A program made the translations under genes and the position numbers. Below are positions 27,382 through 36,397 of a stretch of 64,000 nt of DNA, one piece after another (within the stretch, counting starts at the first letter, position 1; each line of letters begins with the position of its first letter). Under the pieces are notes generated by a model. It searched no databases, was not told the DNA's origin, and saw only the letters and a program-made list of their open reading frames with translations. Source of the DNA: CAMXAS01 sp964442435 (GTDB lineage: Bacteria > Bacteroidota > Bacteroidia > Bacteroidales > P3); contig CAYTZG010000007.1 in the NCBI GenBank assembly GCA_964442435.1, forward strand, positions 48,026-112,025, written 5' to 3'.

Positions 27382-28260
27382 ATGACGGTATATCACAATA
27401 TTAGCGATAAGGTTAAAAAGGCGGCCGGGGCGGTTTGGACGCTCGTGCTTTTGGGCGCGGGGCCGGTGGCGGCGCAGAATCCGCAGCCCGTGGCCGACCA
27501 ACTCATGTTTGACGGCGGGCCGTTGCAGGCCTATTACACCTACTTGGTCAATTTGGACCGGGGGCAGATGGAGGCCTTGCCGTTGGCCGTGGCGGAGTTC
27601 GAGCGGCAATTTTCCGGGGCGGCGCCCGCCGCCTGCGATTCGGCCTTCGTCCTGTTGGAAGACTTTGCGATGACGGTGTTGGATCAAACCACGTTCAACG
27701 AACATCTGCTCAAGGCGGCCGAATCGCCGCGCTCCGCGCGCGAAAAACAGGCCGCGGACAAGTATATCGAACTCTTGGGCCGCAATTATTTCATCGTGCG
27801 TTACACGCCGGACGAAGTGCTGGTGCGTCCCGATTTGGACGCCGTGCGTGAACGGATAGGCCGCTATCTGAGCGACGGCACGCGCACGTTCTTCGTTTTG
27901 TCGGCCATGGAGGCCGAACAACCCTACGGCACCGGCGAACGGCTTGCGATTTCATGGCAACAGTTGGCCGACCGTCTAGTCGGTTGGGAGCGTTTCCTCA
28001 ACGATTACGCCGGGTCAATCTATGCCGACGAGGCACGCCAACGGCGCGACGCCTATCTGGAAATGCTGGTGTTCGGCTTGACCGACAGCCCGATTTGCGG
28101 CGAGGATGGCCGGGTGCAACAAGCCGTGAAAGACGTTTACCAACGGCTGATGAACAACCCCGTCGGCCTTACGGGCAAAGTGATTGCCGACTATTGGAAA
28201 GTTCTGTCCAAGAGCGGTTTCCGTTGTACGGACCCCGCCGTGCTGTTCTTTACGTATTAG
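27382..28260 (+). CDS. Exported hypothetical protein
   Basis: 292 residues from the ATG at 27382; a TTG at 27358 would lie inside the promoter. A signal peptide is likely, with hydrophobic core GAVWTLVLLGAGPVAAQ. The mature protein is acidic and probably all-helical, with no motif I recognise; DQLMFDGGPLQAYYTYLVNL and FVLLEDFAMTVLDQT are among its better-defined helices. It stands alone between divergent ettA and the converging response regulator gene, whose stop overlaps its own by two bases. Likely periplasmic; function unknown. Confidence 0.75.
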   Translation: MTVYHNISDKVKKAAGAVWTLVLLGAGPVAAQNPQPVADQLMFDGGPLQAYYTYLVNLDRGQMEALPLAVAEFERQFSGAAPAACDSAFVLLEDFAMTVLDQTTFNEHLLKAAESPRSAREKQAADKYIELLGRNYFIVRYTPDEVLVRPDLDAVRERIGRYLSDGTRTFFVLSAMEAEQPYGTGERLAISWQQLADRLVGWERFLNDYAGSIYADEARQRRDAYLEMLVFGLTDSPICGEDGRVQQAVKDVYQRLMNNPVGLTGKVIADYWKVLSKSGFRCTDPAVLFFTY

Positions 28261-29009
28261 GGCGTCCGCGCCGCCACGGCTTGTTCCAACGCTTCGCGGT
28301 AAGAGTCCGAAACGGGCAGGTAGGTGTCGCCGAAAATCACACGCTGCCGTTCGATGCAGTCTATTTGGTTCAGGTTCACGATATAGGAGCGGTGTATGCG
28401 GATAAACGGCGGCGCGGGCAAGAACTCCGCCAAACTCTTCATGCTTTGCAGGCTCATGATGTCGTAGGGCGTGCGGCTGCCCGGATGCCGGCTTCCGCCC
28501 GCCGGGTCCAAATGAATCAACACGTAGTCCTTGACGCCCTCTATATAGCGGATATCGCGCAACTTGATGGGAATCGTCTTGTAGTCGGCCTTGATGAAAA
28601 GCGTTTCGTCGGCCGCGCCGGAGCCGGTCGTTTCGGCCGTCGTGCCCTTGCGGCGTTTCGCGGCCCGCTCGCAGGCCGTCAGGAAGTCGGCGTAAGAGGC
28701 CGGTTTGAGCAGGTAATCCGTCGCGTCCACCTTGAAGCCCTCCACGGCGTATTGCTCATAGGCCGTCACAAAGACGACGGCCGTCCGTTCGGGCAAGAGG
28801 CGCGCCAATTCCAAGCCGTTGAGGTCGGGCATCTGTATATCTAAAAACGCCAAGTCTATATCGCCCTGTTTCAGCCGTTCCAATGCCGAAACGCCGTCCG
28901 AAAAAGCCCCCTCCAAACGGAGAAAAGGCGTCTTGCGGACATAGCTCTCCAGCAGTCCCAAAGCCAACGGCTCGTCGTCCACGATGATACAGTGCAAGGT
29001 TTCCATCAT
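28257..29009 (-). CDS. LytTR-family response regulator
   Basis: 250 residues. The receiver domain has IIVDDEPLALGLLESYV and the phospho-acceptor Asp in LAFLDIQMPDLNG, with the conserved Lys in YLLKPASYADF. The C-terminal LytTR DNA-binding domain includes FIKADYKTIPIKLRDIRYIE and FIRIHRSYIVNLNQIDCIE. It is activated by the neighbouring kinase and should bind promoter repeats. The gene overlaps the kinase gene by four bases, so they are translated together. Confidence 0.93.
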   Translation of the reverse strand: MMETLHCIIVDDEPLALGLLESYVRKTPFLRLEGAFSDGVSALERLKQGDIDLAFLDIQMPDLNGLELARLLPERTAVVFVTAYEQYAVEGFKVDATDYLLKPASYADFLTACERAAKRRKGTTAETTGSGAADETLFIKADYKTIPIKLRDIRYIEGVKDYVLIHLDPAGGSRHPGSRTPYDIMSLQSMKSLAEFLPAPPFIRIHRSYIVNLNQIDCIERQRVIFGDTYLPVSDSYREALEQAVAARTP

Positions 29010-30094
29010 TCGTTCGTCTGTTTCTCCGCATAAATGCGGATCGCCAAATACACCATAAAGACCGAACCCTCTTGTTTGAGTTCAAAGACGTGCCGTTGCG
29101 GATAAAGATACTCCAACCGCTGGCGCAGGTTCGGAATGCCGATGCCCGTATCGCCGGAAGAAAGCGGGGCGGCGTCGAAAAGGGGATTGCTGCAGGTAAA
29201 TTCCAGCACGCCGTCTTGGGCGTCCCATTTCATGAAGATGTTGATGAACGCCTTGGCCGTAGCTGGAATGCCGTATTTGAAAGCGTTTTCAATCAGGTTG
29301 ATGAACAGCAGCGGCGCAATCTGCGGGTCTTGCCCCGCGGCCAGTGTCTTGGGGTCGGGAAAATCGACGGTCAGCGTCACGTTGGGCCCCGTGCGCAGGC
29401 TCATGAGGCGTATGTATTGTTGCAAGAACAGGATTTCTTCCGACAGCGGCACCGTATTGTGTTCGCTCTCTTTCAAAACATAGCGTAGCAGTTTGCTCAG
29501 GTCGAGCAGGGCGGTCTGCGCCTTTTCCTGGTCTATGGCCACAAGCGCGTAGATGTTGTTGAGCGTGTTGAACAGAAAGTGCGGATGCAGTTGGCTCTTG
29601 AGGTTTTTCAACGCCATTTCGGTATGCTCCTTTTCCAGCGTCTGCCGCTGCACCTCGCTTTGGTACCAGTTGGCGGTCATGCGGATGGCTACGCTCAGGC
29701 CGCAGGTCAGAATCAGCATCACGCTGTTGCGTAACACGAACACCCAAATCGAAGGGCCGCCGTGCCGGTGGGGCGTGCCGGTCGTCGCATACTGTAGGTT
29801 GCGTAGCCATTCGTGCCACAGATGGTCTCCGAACAGAATCAACGCGATGAACAAAAGGTTCAACCCGATGAAGATACCGAGCTTTTTCCGCAACAGGAAT
29901 GTCTTGACCCACGCGCAGTAGTTGGTGTAGAAGACGGCGGCGGCCGATACGGGCATGGTCATGAAACACAGCAGGTCTATCGTGCTGATTTGGTGGTCGC
30001 GTCCCCAAAAGAACAGCGGAAAGCAGACGACCATGGCCCACAGGCAGATGTGGACGGCGATTTCTAGGGCTTTCGGCCAGGGTTTTGCAGACAT
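29006..30094 (-). CDS. LytS-like sensor histidine kinase
   Basis: 362 residues. Four membrane helices in the N-terminal 130 residues are followed by a His_kinase (LytS/YehU type) domain with the phosphorylated His in LHPHFLFNTLNNIYAL, and an ATPase domain with the N-box FINLIENAFKYG and G-box GIGIPNLRQRL. No periplasmic sensor domain is visible, so it probably senses a membrane signal. Pairs with the LytTR regulator. The -7-like TATATTTG at 30113-30120 may give it its own promoter, besides readthrough from the efflux genes. Confidence 0.92.
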   Translation of the reverse strand: MSAKPWPKALEIAVHICLWAMVVCFPLFFWGRDHQISTIDLLCFMTMPVSAAAVFYTNYCAWVKTFLLRKKLGIFIGLNLLFIALILFGDHLWHEWLRNLQYATTGTPHRHGGPSIWVFVLRNSVMLILTCGLSVAIRMTANWYQSEVQRQTLEKEHTEMALKNLKSQLHPHFLFNTLNNIYALVAIDQEKAQTALLDLSKLLRYVLKESEHNTVPLSEEILFLQQYIRLMSLRTGPNVTLTVDFPDPKTLAAGQDPQIAPLLFINLIENAFKYGIPATAKAFINIFMKWDAQDGVLEFTCSNPLFDAAPLSSGDTGIGIPNLRQRLEYLYPQRHVFELKQEGSVFMVYLAIRIYAEKQTNE

Positions 30095-30112
30095 GGGTGC
30101 AAATTTATGTTA

Positions 30113-30120
30113 CAAATATA
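30113..30120 (-). promoter_or_regulatory. Possible -7 element of the kinase gene
   Basis: TATATTTG on the minus strand, 18 nt before the kinase ATG, in the 71-nt gap after the permease gene. No matching TTG is visible. Confidence 0.5.
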
Positions 30121-30165
30121 GTAAAAAAGGTTGTCGGTTGGCACGCTTACTACGGTCGGTTGGTA

Positions 30166-31383
30166 TTACTCATAGCGCAAGGCCTCAATTGGGTCAAGGC
30201 TGGCGGCCTTGCGGGCCGGATACCATCCGAAGAAGATGCCGGTTATGGTGCAGACGGCAAACGAGAGCACGACCGAATACAGCTGTACGTAAACCGGCCA
30301 GCCGGCAATCAGCTTGATGGCCAAGGCCGCGCCCACGCCCAGCAGCACGCCGATGATGCCGCCCGAAACGCTGATGATGACGGCCTCAATCAAAAACTGC
30401 CACAGGATATGCTTGCCTTTGGCGCCGATAGACATACGGAGCCCGATTTCCCGCGTGCGTTCGGTTACCGAAACATACATGATGTTCATGATACCGATGC
30501 CGCCCACCAACAGCGAGATACCGGCAATGCAGGCCAACAGCACCGTCATCAGGTTGGTGGTCGAACTCATCATGGAGCTGAGTTCCTCCTGCGACCGAAT
30601 CGTAAAGTCCTCCTCGTCGAATTCGCCGATATGATGGTTTTCGCGCAACACGTCACGGATTTCCTCTATGGCCTCGCGGCTCGCTTCCTCGCTCGTGGCG
30701 GAGGCGAAAATGCCTTTGAGGTGCGTGATGGCTAAAATCCGTTTCTGAACCGACGTGTAAGGCGCCAGGATCAAGTCGTCCTGGTCTTGCCCCATCGAGT
30801 TGTAGCCTTTCTTCTTCAGCACGCCGATTACCTTGAAAGGCGTTTTGTTGAACCGAATCGTCTTGCCGAGCGGGTCGCCGTTCTCGCCAAACAGTTCGGT
30901 CGCCACCGTCTTGCCGATAACGCATACCTTGGCGATATGGCGGATGTCGTCTTCGGTAAACATCTCGCCGTCTTCCACCTCATACATACGGATGCCCGTG
31001 TATTCGGTATTGACGCCGTAGAGCGTCGTGGGCGTGTTGTTGGCGCCGTAGATGGCCTGTCCGCTTGAATTGACCGAGGGCGAGCAGAGGTCGATATGCG
31101 GCAGGTCTTTGATTTTCATGTAGTCCTCCAATTTGAGGCTTTCCATGTCGGCCGCGCTTTGTCTTACGCCGCCCATGCGCATCATGCCGGGGTGTATCAT
31201 AATCATGTTCGACCCCATTTCCGAAATCTGCGCCTTGATGCTGCGTTTCGACCCCTGGCCGATGGCCAGCATGGCGATGACCGAGGCCACGCCTATCATG
31301 ATGCCGAGCATGGTCAGGAAACAGCGCAGCTTATTGTTGTTGAGCGCACGGAGCGCGATTTGTATCAGGTTCTTCCAGTTCAT
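30166..31383 (-). CDS. MacB-type ABC transporter permease
   Basis: 405 residues. One N-terminal membrane helix (about 19-39, FLTMLGIMIGVASVIAMLAI), a large periplasmic MacB_PCD domain, then three C-terminal helices of the FtsX family (LLACIAGISLLVGGIGIMNI, VSGGIIGVLLGVGAALAI, LSFAVCTITGIFFGWYPARK). This is the topology of a MacB half with the ATPase as a separate protein. It works as a mechanotransmitter that drives substrates through the MacA-TolC tunnel. The gene begins one base after the ATPase gene ends. Confidence 0.93.
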   Translation of the reverse strand: MNWKNLIQIALRALNNNKLRCFLTMLGIMIGVASVIAMLAIGQGSKRSIKAQISEMGSNMIMIHPGMMRMGGVRQSAADMESLKLEDYMKIKDLPHIDLCSPSVNSSGQAIYGANNTPTTLYGVNTEYTGIRMYEVEDGEMFTEDDIRHIAKVCVIGKTVATELFGENGDPLGKTIRFNKTPFKVIGVLKKKGYNSMGQDQDDLILAPYTSVQKRILAITHLKGIFASATSEEASREAIEEIRDVLRENHHIGEFDEEDFTIRSQEELSSMMSSTTNLMTVLLACIAGISLLVGGIGIMNIMYVSVTERTREIGLRMSIGAKGKHILWQFLIEAVIISVSGGIIGVLLGVGAALAIKLIAGWPVYVQLYSVVLSFAVCTITGIFFGWYPARKAASLDPIEALRYE

Positions 31384-31384
31384 G

Positions 31385-32128
31385 TCAATCCTCCTCTTTG
31401 GGCAAGCGCGCCAGCACGTCGGCGGCCGACCGGATGTCGTTCTGCCGTGTGTCTTCCACCACGTGCCCGTCTTTGAGCACGATGTTGCGGCTGCTGAATT
31501 GGGCGATTTCGGGGTTGTGCGTCACAAAGACGATGGTGCGGCCCTGACGGTGCAGGTTCTGGAACAGGCTCAGGATTTCGTAAGAAGTCCGGCTGTCGAG
31601 GTTACCCGTCGCCTCGTCGGCCAGCAGCAACACCGGCCGGTTGATGAGCGCGCGGGCGATGGCCACCCGTTGCTGTTGCCCGCCCGACATCTGATTCGAT
31701 TTGTGGTTCAGGCGGTCTTTCAGGCCCACCATCTCCAACGCCTCTATGGCGCGTTGGCGGCGTTCGGCCGTGCTCACGGCCGGATTGTAGAGCAAGGGCA
31801 GTTCCACGTTCTCCAAAGCCGTGGTCTTGGGCAGCAGGTTGTACGACTGGAACACGAAGCCGATTTTGACGTTGCGCAGCGTGGCGCGTTGGTTCTTGTC
31901 CATGCGGCGTACATCCGTCTCGTCCAGATAATAGTGACCGGACGTGGGCGTGTCCAGACAGCCCAGAATGTTCAGCAGCGTGGATTTGCCGGAACCGCTC
32001 GTGCCCATAATCGTCACGAATTCGCCTTCCGTGATGCTGAAATTGATGCCGCGCAAGGCCTGTACTTTTTCCGAGCCCACGATGAACTGCCGGCGCAAGT
32101 CCTCTACGCGTATGATGGTTTTAGGCAT
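31385..32128 (-). CDS. ABC transporter ATP-binding protein, MacB/LolD type
   Basis: 247 residues. Walker A GTSGSGKST near residue 43, the signature MSGGQQQRVAIARAL, and Walker B LLLADEATGNLDS are complete; KVQALRGINFSITEGEFVTI is typical of the MacB/LolD group. It powers the adjacent permease. Located 22 nt after the adaptor gene, inside the TolC-MacA-ATPase-MacB operon. Confidence 0.95.
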   Translation of the reverse strand: MPKTIIRVEDLRRQFIVGSEKVQALRGINFSITEGEFVTIMGTSGSGKSTLLNILGCLDTPTSGHYYLDETDVRRMDKNQRATLRNVKIGFVFQSYNLLPKTTALENVELPLLYNPAVSTAERRQRAIEALEMVGLKDRLNHKSNQMSGGQQQRVAIARALINRPVLLLADEATGNLDSRTSYEILSLFQNLHRQGRTIVFVTHNPEIAQFSSRNIVLKDGHVVEDTRQNDIRSAADVLARLPKEED

Positions 32129-32150
32129 GGTGTTTTGCGTGAGATTGGGT

Positions 32151-33377
32151 TTATTGGCGTTTCGGCGCGTTACGGCGTTCGGAGCCGGGGCGCTTGGGCA
32201 TAAACGGGCTTTCGCCGCCCTTGGGCATCATATCCGGCATATCGTTGCCGTTTTTCATGCCCGTAAACACCTCGTCGCCGGCCTGCAAGCCGTCTAAAAT
32301 CTCGTAATAGATGCCGTCGGAGGCACCGGTCTTTACCTGCCGTATCTCCGGTTCGCCGGCCGTGTTCTTTACCCACACGATTTTGAGCGAGTCAGGGAGG
32401 CGGGGCGGCATGCCGGGTTCGCCGTCTTTTTCCATGGTCGGCTTCGGCTTGTCCGCCATGAATTCGGCCGGCGGCATAAAGCGCGTGGCTTTCAGCGGCA
32501 GCAACAGTACATCGTTTTTGCGCATTGAATATATACTTACGTTGGCCGTCATGCCCGGCTTTAGCTTCTCCTGCGGGTTGGGCGCGTTGATGACCACCTC
32601 GTAAGTCACCACGTTGTTGGTCGTAATCGGTTCAATCCGCACCGAAATCACCTCGCCGCGGAAAATATCGTCGGGAAAGGCGTCCACGGTAAACTGCACC
32701 GCCATACCCTCCGCCACCTGACCGATGTCGGCCTCATCCACGTCGGCGATAACCTGCATATCCACCAGGTTGTTCGCAATCGTAAACAGCGTCGGCGTGC
32801 TGAAACTGGCCGCCACGGTCTGTCCCACGTCCACCGAGCGCGAAACCACCACGCCGTCGATGGGCGAATAAATTGTGGCATAGCCCAAATTGGTCTGCGC
32901 CTTCTTATACGAAGCCTTGGCCTTGTCGTAAGAATTCTTGCTGCGGTTGTAGTTATAGACGGCCTCGTCGTAGCTGCTTTGGCTAATCATGTTCTTTTTG
33001 TACAGGCTTTGGGTGCGCTTGAAGTTCTTTTCCTGATACTCGAATTCGTTTTTGGTGGAATTCAAGTCCGAAAGCGCGGAGTTCAGTTCCTGTTCCAACA
33101 CCGTCTTGTCCAATTCGGCGATGACTTGGTTGGCGGAGACGCGGCTGTTGTAATCCACAAAAATCTTGTCGATGATGCCCGAAACCTGCGTGCCGACTTC
33201 CACCTGCGTGATGGGTTCCACGGTACCGGTGGCGGTGACGCTGTTCTCCATGTGGCCGCGTTCGATGCGCGCGGTTTCCAAAACGGCCTGTCCGCGCCGC
33301 TCGTTCTTACAGGCGAAGAGCAGGCCTAACGTCAGGCAAAGGCCGCCGAGGACGGTGATTTTCGAAATGCTTCTCAT
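32151..33377 (-). CDS. MacA-type periplasmic adaptor
   Basis: 408 residues. The N-terminus looks like a lipoprotein or membrane anchor (LCLTLGLLFACKNERRGQA, with Cys23 as lipid site). A barrel-sandwich/lipoyl fold interrupted by a helical hairpin (TKNEFEYQEKNFKRTQSLYK) follows, then beta-barrel and membrane-proximal domains. This is the RND/MacA adaptor pattern and links the inner-membrane ABC transporter to the outer-membrane channel. It starts 6 nt after the TolC-like gene. Confidence 0.92.
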   Translation of the reverse strand: MRSISKITVLGGLCLTLGLLFACKNERRGQAVLETARIERGHMENSVTATGTVEPITQVEVGTQVSGIIDKIFVDYNSRVSANQVIAELDKTVLEQELNSALSDLNSTKNEFEYQEKNFKRTQSLYKKNMISQSSYDEAVYNYNRSKNSYDKAKASYKKAQTNLGYATIYSPIDGVVVSRSVDVGQTVAASFSTPTLFTIANNLVDMQVIADVDEADIGQVAEGMAVQFTVDAFPDDIFRGEVISVRIEPITTNNVVTYEVVINAPNPQEKLKPGMTANVSIYSMRKNDVLLLPLKATRFMPPAEFMADKPKPTMEKDGEPGMPPRLPDSLKIVWVKNTAGEPEIRQVKTGASDGIYYEILDGLQAGDEVFTGMKNGNDMPDMMPKGGESPFMPKRPGSERRNAPKRQ

Positions 33378-33383
33378 GGTCTG

Positions 33384-34805
33384 TTAAAATGAAATGGGTT
33401 GGTTCTGATAAAAATTGAGCAGGCACAGCGAGAGCGCGGCCTGGTATTTGGCTTTCAGCATCTCGCCCGTGGCCGAGATAAAGTTGTTTTTCTCGCTGAA
33501 CATATCCACGAGCGTACTCAGGCCGGCCACATATTGTTCCTGCATAAGACGGTAACTCTCTTGCGAGGCTTCCATCTGCAGTTCGGCGGCCTTGTAGCGC
33601 TCCTGCGCGGCCACGGCGTTCTGGTGCAGGTTCTCGATGGTGGCCAGCAGGTCTTTCTGTTGGGTCTGCAAATCCAGTTCCGAGCGGCGCGTCTGCAACA
33701 CCGCCTTGTCGACAGCCGATTTCGCCTCACGCCGCTGATAAATGGGGATGCGGATGCCTACGCTGATATTCTCGTTGATGTTGTTGCCCAACTGGTTCAA
33801 AAACGCGAAATCGGCCGAGGTGTAGTAGCCGGTGCCCACGGCCGCGTTGAACGTCAATGACGGCAGGCGGCCGGCCTTGGCCACTTTCTCGTTCAAGACC
33901 GCCGAGGCGACGCCCTCTTCGGCCGCCTTTATTTCCGGCATCGTCTCCAAGGCCGTAAAATAAACGCTGTGCAACGACGGCACTTCGCGCGTAATCTGCA
34001 CGCTTTCTATGTTCGGAAAACGGATGTTGGGCTCTTCGTCCAAGTCAAGTTCCAACAGCTGTTTGAGCGTGAGCGTGGCTTGCCGCACTTGGTTCTTCGA
34101 AACGGTCAGGTTGTAGAGGTCGCTGCCGTATTGGGCTTTGAGCTGCGCCAAGTCGCTGAGGTTGAGTGCGCCCACGTCGTATCGGGCCTGTCCTTCCTCA
34201 TACTGCATCTTGGAGGTTTCCAAAATGGCGGAGTCTATTTTCATGCTTTCGGTGGCGTACAGCACCTCCAAATAAGCGTTGGTCACGGCAATTTCGATGT
34301 CGTTCTGCGCCTTGTCCACCAACAGGCGGTTCATTTCCAAATTGATCTTGCGTTGCTTGACCGTGTTGAGCAGGCGGCTGCCGTTGTAAATCACCATGTC
34401 GGTGCTGAGCGAATAGGTACCCGTATATTGCGGGTTGGACACAAAACGGCCGTTGGTCTCGTTGAACGTGTTGCCGTTCGTAAAGCCCTGGTTGCTGGCG
34501 AAGTTGAGCGAGGGGTAGCGGGCCGCTTTGGCCGTCTTGAGGTCGGTGGCCGCCGATTCGTAGTCGATTTGCGCGTTGCGCACCTGCAGGTTGTGTTGGC
34601 GGGCGTAGTTGATGCACGCTTGCAAGTCCCATATTTCGGGGCGTTCAAAAACGCTGTCTGCCGGCAAAGAAGCCGTGGGTTTAGCAACTTCTGAAGTGGA
34701 ATTGCCGGCTTCGACAGCGTGATATTCCTGATGGGGCAGGGCGGCGGTTGCCGACAGCGGCAACGCGGCGCAGAGCCATAATGAGAGAAGGCGGTTTCTG
34801 TTCAT
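33384..34805 (-). CDS. TolC-like outer-membrane efflux protein
   Basis: 473 residues from the ATG at 34805, chosen because it gives a proper signal peptide (MNRNRLLSLWLCAALPLSAT); the longer frame would run into the promoter. Two outer-membrane efflux (OEP) repeats are seen, each with long coiled-coil helices (AKAARYPSLNFASNQGFTNG, RYDVGALNLSDLAQLKAQYG, EEQ-type helices later). It forms the channel in the outer membrane for the MacAB-like pump. First gene of the efflux operon, behind a good promoter. Confidence 0.93.
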   Translation of the reverse strand: MNRNRLLSLWLCAALPLSATAALPHQEYHAVEAGNSTSEVAKPTASLPADSVFERPEIWDLQACINYARQHNLQVRNAQIDYESAATDLKTAKAARYPSLNFASNQGFTNGNTFNETNGRFVSNPQYTGTYSLSTDMVIYNGSRLLNTVKQRKINLEMNRLLVDKAQNDIEIAVTNAYLEVLYATESMKIDSAILETSKMQYEEGQARYDVGALNLSDLAQLKAQYGSDLYNLTVSKNQVRQATLTLKQLLELDLDEEPNIRFPNIESVQITREVPSLHSVYFTALETMPEIKAAEEGVASAVLNEKVAKAGRLPSLTFNAAVGTGYYTSADFAFLNQLGNNINENISVGIRIPIYQRREAKSAVDKAVLQTRRSELDLQTQQKDLLATIENLHQNAVAAQERYKAAELQMEASQESYRLMQEQYVAGLSTLVDMFSEKNNFISATGEMLKAKYQAALSLCLLNFYQNQPISF

Positions 34806-34850
34806 GGTCGGTCGTTTAGGACACCGGTTCGGGCATCCGGAAAAGCAAAG

Positions 34851-34883
34851 CAAAGGTAACGGCCGAACATACAATATAACAAA
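34851..34883 (-). promoter_or_regulatory. Promoter of the efflux operon
   Basis: On the minus strand, TTTG (34880-34883), 21 nt, TACCTTTG (34851-34858). The message would have a leader of about 40 nt before the ATG at 34805. Confidence 0.75.
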
Positions 34884-34961
34884 TGAAATAGAAGTACGTG
34901 CGGATTTTCCCGACGAATCCGCCGTTTGAGCCGATAAAAGGGATGGCGGGTTGCGGATGAA

Positions 34962-34993
34962 ATAAAAAAAGCGCCTGCGGTGTGCAGGCGCTT
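34962..34993 (-). terminator. Terminator of the tRNA-Lys gene
   Basis: Perfect 10-bp stem AAGCGCCTGC (34968-34977) / GCAGGCGCTT (34984-34993); read on the minus strand it ends in a T run. It lies 10 nt after the tRNA. Confidence 0.85.
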
Positions 34994-35003
34994 CAGGTTT
35001 TCG

Positions 35004-35076
35004 TGCCCTCTCGGAGACTCGAACTCCGGGCCCAATGATTAAGAGTCATTTGCTCTACCAACTGAGCTAAGAGGGC
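35004..35076 (-). tRNA. tRNA-Lys (anticodon CTT)
   Basis: 73 nt. The acceptor stem is GCCCTCT/AGAGGGC with discriminator A; the D loop AGCTCAGTTGGTAGAGC, the T-loop GTTCGAGTC, and the anticodon loop CTCTTAA are all in place, giving anticodon CTT for Lys codon AAG. CCA is not encoded. Confidence 0.97.
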
Positions 35077-35153
35077 GAAAACGGCGGCAAAGATACAACC
35101 TTTTTTTGAAAATTCAAATTTTATTTTTCGGATTTGAGGGGGCTGGGGGATAT

Positions 35154-35427
35154 TTGCGAATACGCACTATAAATTGTACCTTTATTCGCCCGTCGCTACG
35201 CGACGGGCTCATGAAGTTTGCGGAATTTCGGCCATAGCCTTTGTAAGGCTTGTTTTGTTTCGGAAGCGGAAGTTGAAAACATTTCAACTTCCCTTTGCTT
35301 CGCCATGCCTATCTGCAAAATGTTTGCGATAGGGCATGTCTTCGCAAAGGAAGTGCTTACAGCACTTCCGCTTCCTTCGAAATGGGAATTTCGTATTTGC
35401 TATTGCGCTCTATAAACCTTAACTTTG
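35154..35427 (+). repeat. Structured intergenic element, copy C (upstream of fabD)
   Basis: Occupies most of the 396-nt gap between tRNA-Lys and fabD. It opens with a promoter-like block, TTG (35154-35156), 20 nt, TACCTTTA (35177-35184). The hairpin is TTTAT (35181-35185), tc, GCCCGTCGC (35188-35196), tac, GCGACGGGC (35200-35208), tc, ATGAA (35211-35215). More hairpins follow: GGAAGTTGAAA with its mate in TTTCAACTTCC, and CTATC/GATAG around TGCAAAATGTTTGC, a stem also present in copy A. It ends in TTG, 20 nt, TAACTTTG. The 65-codon frame inside is not believed to be a gene. Confidence 0.75.
35397..35427 (+). promoter_or_regulatory. Promoter of the fabD-rlmH operon
   Basis: TTG (35397-35399), 20-nt spacer, TAACTTTG (35420-35427), then a leader of about 40 nt to fabD at 35473. 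Confidence 0.72.
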
Positions 35428-35472
35428 TACTTTTGTATAATATAGAAGTATAACCCATTAATCTGAAAACAG

Positions 35473-36366
35473 ATGAAAAGAGCATACGTATTCCCGGGAC
35501 AGGGAGCGCAGTTCGTGGGCATGGGCAAGGATTTGTACGAAGCCTATCCCCAAGCCAAGGAAATGTTTGAAAAAGCCAACGATATCCTTGGCTTCCGCAT
35601 TACCGACCTCATGTTTGCCGGTACGGACGAAGACTTGAAGCAGACCAAGGTGACGCAGCCGGCGGTATTCCTGCATTCGGTGGTGCTGGCGGCCTGTCTG
35701 CCCGATTTCAAGCCCGATATGGTGGGCGGTCACTCCCTCGGTGAATTTTCGGCCTTGGTGGCCAACAAGGCGTTGAACTTTGAAGACGCGCTCGTGCTGG
35801 TTTCCAAACGGGCCAACGCGATGCAGAAGGCCTGCGAGATGAATCCGTCCACAATGGCGGCCATCATTGGGCTGGACGACGCCAAAATAGAAGAAATCTG
35901 CGCGGGCATCCAGGGCGAAGTCGTGGTGCCGGCCAACTACAACAGCCCCGGCCAGCTCGTTATTTCGGGCAGCATGAAGGGCATCGAGCAGGCCTGTGAG
36001 GCTTGCAAGGCGGCGGGTGCCAAGCGCGCGTTGCCGCTCAAGGTGGGGGGCGCGTTCCATTCGCCGCTCATGGAGCCGGCCCGTGTGGAATTGGCGCAGG
36101 CCATCGAAAGCACGGCGTTCCATGCGCCGGTATGCCCGGTTTACCAAAACGTCAACGCGCGTCCGTTCACCGACCCGGCCGAAATCAAGGCCAATCTCGT
36201 GGCACAGTTGACCTCGCCGGTACGTTGGACCGAAATCGTCCGCAACATGGTGGCCGACGGCGCCACGGAAATGATAGAAGTGGGCCCCGGCTCGGTACTG
36301 CAGGGGCTGGCCAAGAAAATAGCGCCGGAACTGGCGGTAAGCGCCGGCACGGTACAACCGGCCTAA
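35473..36366 (+). CDS. fabD: Malonyl-CoA:ACP transacylase
   Basis: 297 residues. The N-terminal AYVFPGQGAQFVGMGKDLY, the nucleophile elbow GHSLG with Ser88 at residues 86-90, and the catalytic His in KVGGAFHSPLMEPA are all present. It loads malonyl groups on acyl carrier protein for fatty acid synthesis in the cytoplasm. First gene of a probable six-gene operon (fabD-lnt-helicase-nfn-ppk1-rlmH) with gaps from 4 to 39 nt. Confidence 0.97.
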   Translation: MKRAYVFPGQGAQFVGMGKDLYEAYPQAKEMFEKANDILGFRITDLMFAGTDEDLKQTKVTQPAVFLHSVVLAACLPDFKPDMVGGHSLGEFSALVANKALNFEDALVLVSKRANAMQKACEMNPSTMAAIIGLDDAKIEEICAGIQGEVVVPANYNSPGQLVISGSMKGIEQACEACKAAGAKRALPLKVGGAFHSPLMEPARVELAQAIESTAFHAPVCPVYQNVNARPFTDPAEIKANLVAQLTSPVRWTEIVRNMVADGATEMIEVGPGSVLQGLAKKIAPELAVSAGTVQPA

Positions 36367-36397
36367 GGCGTATTCCCGCAGGGAGGCTTGGGGGCAT

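Noticed and set aside
35218..35415. 65-codon frame in front of fabD
   Set aside because: Inside element C; codons follow the hairpin repeats, no relation to copies A or B.
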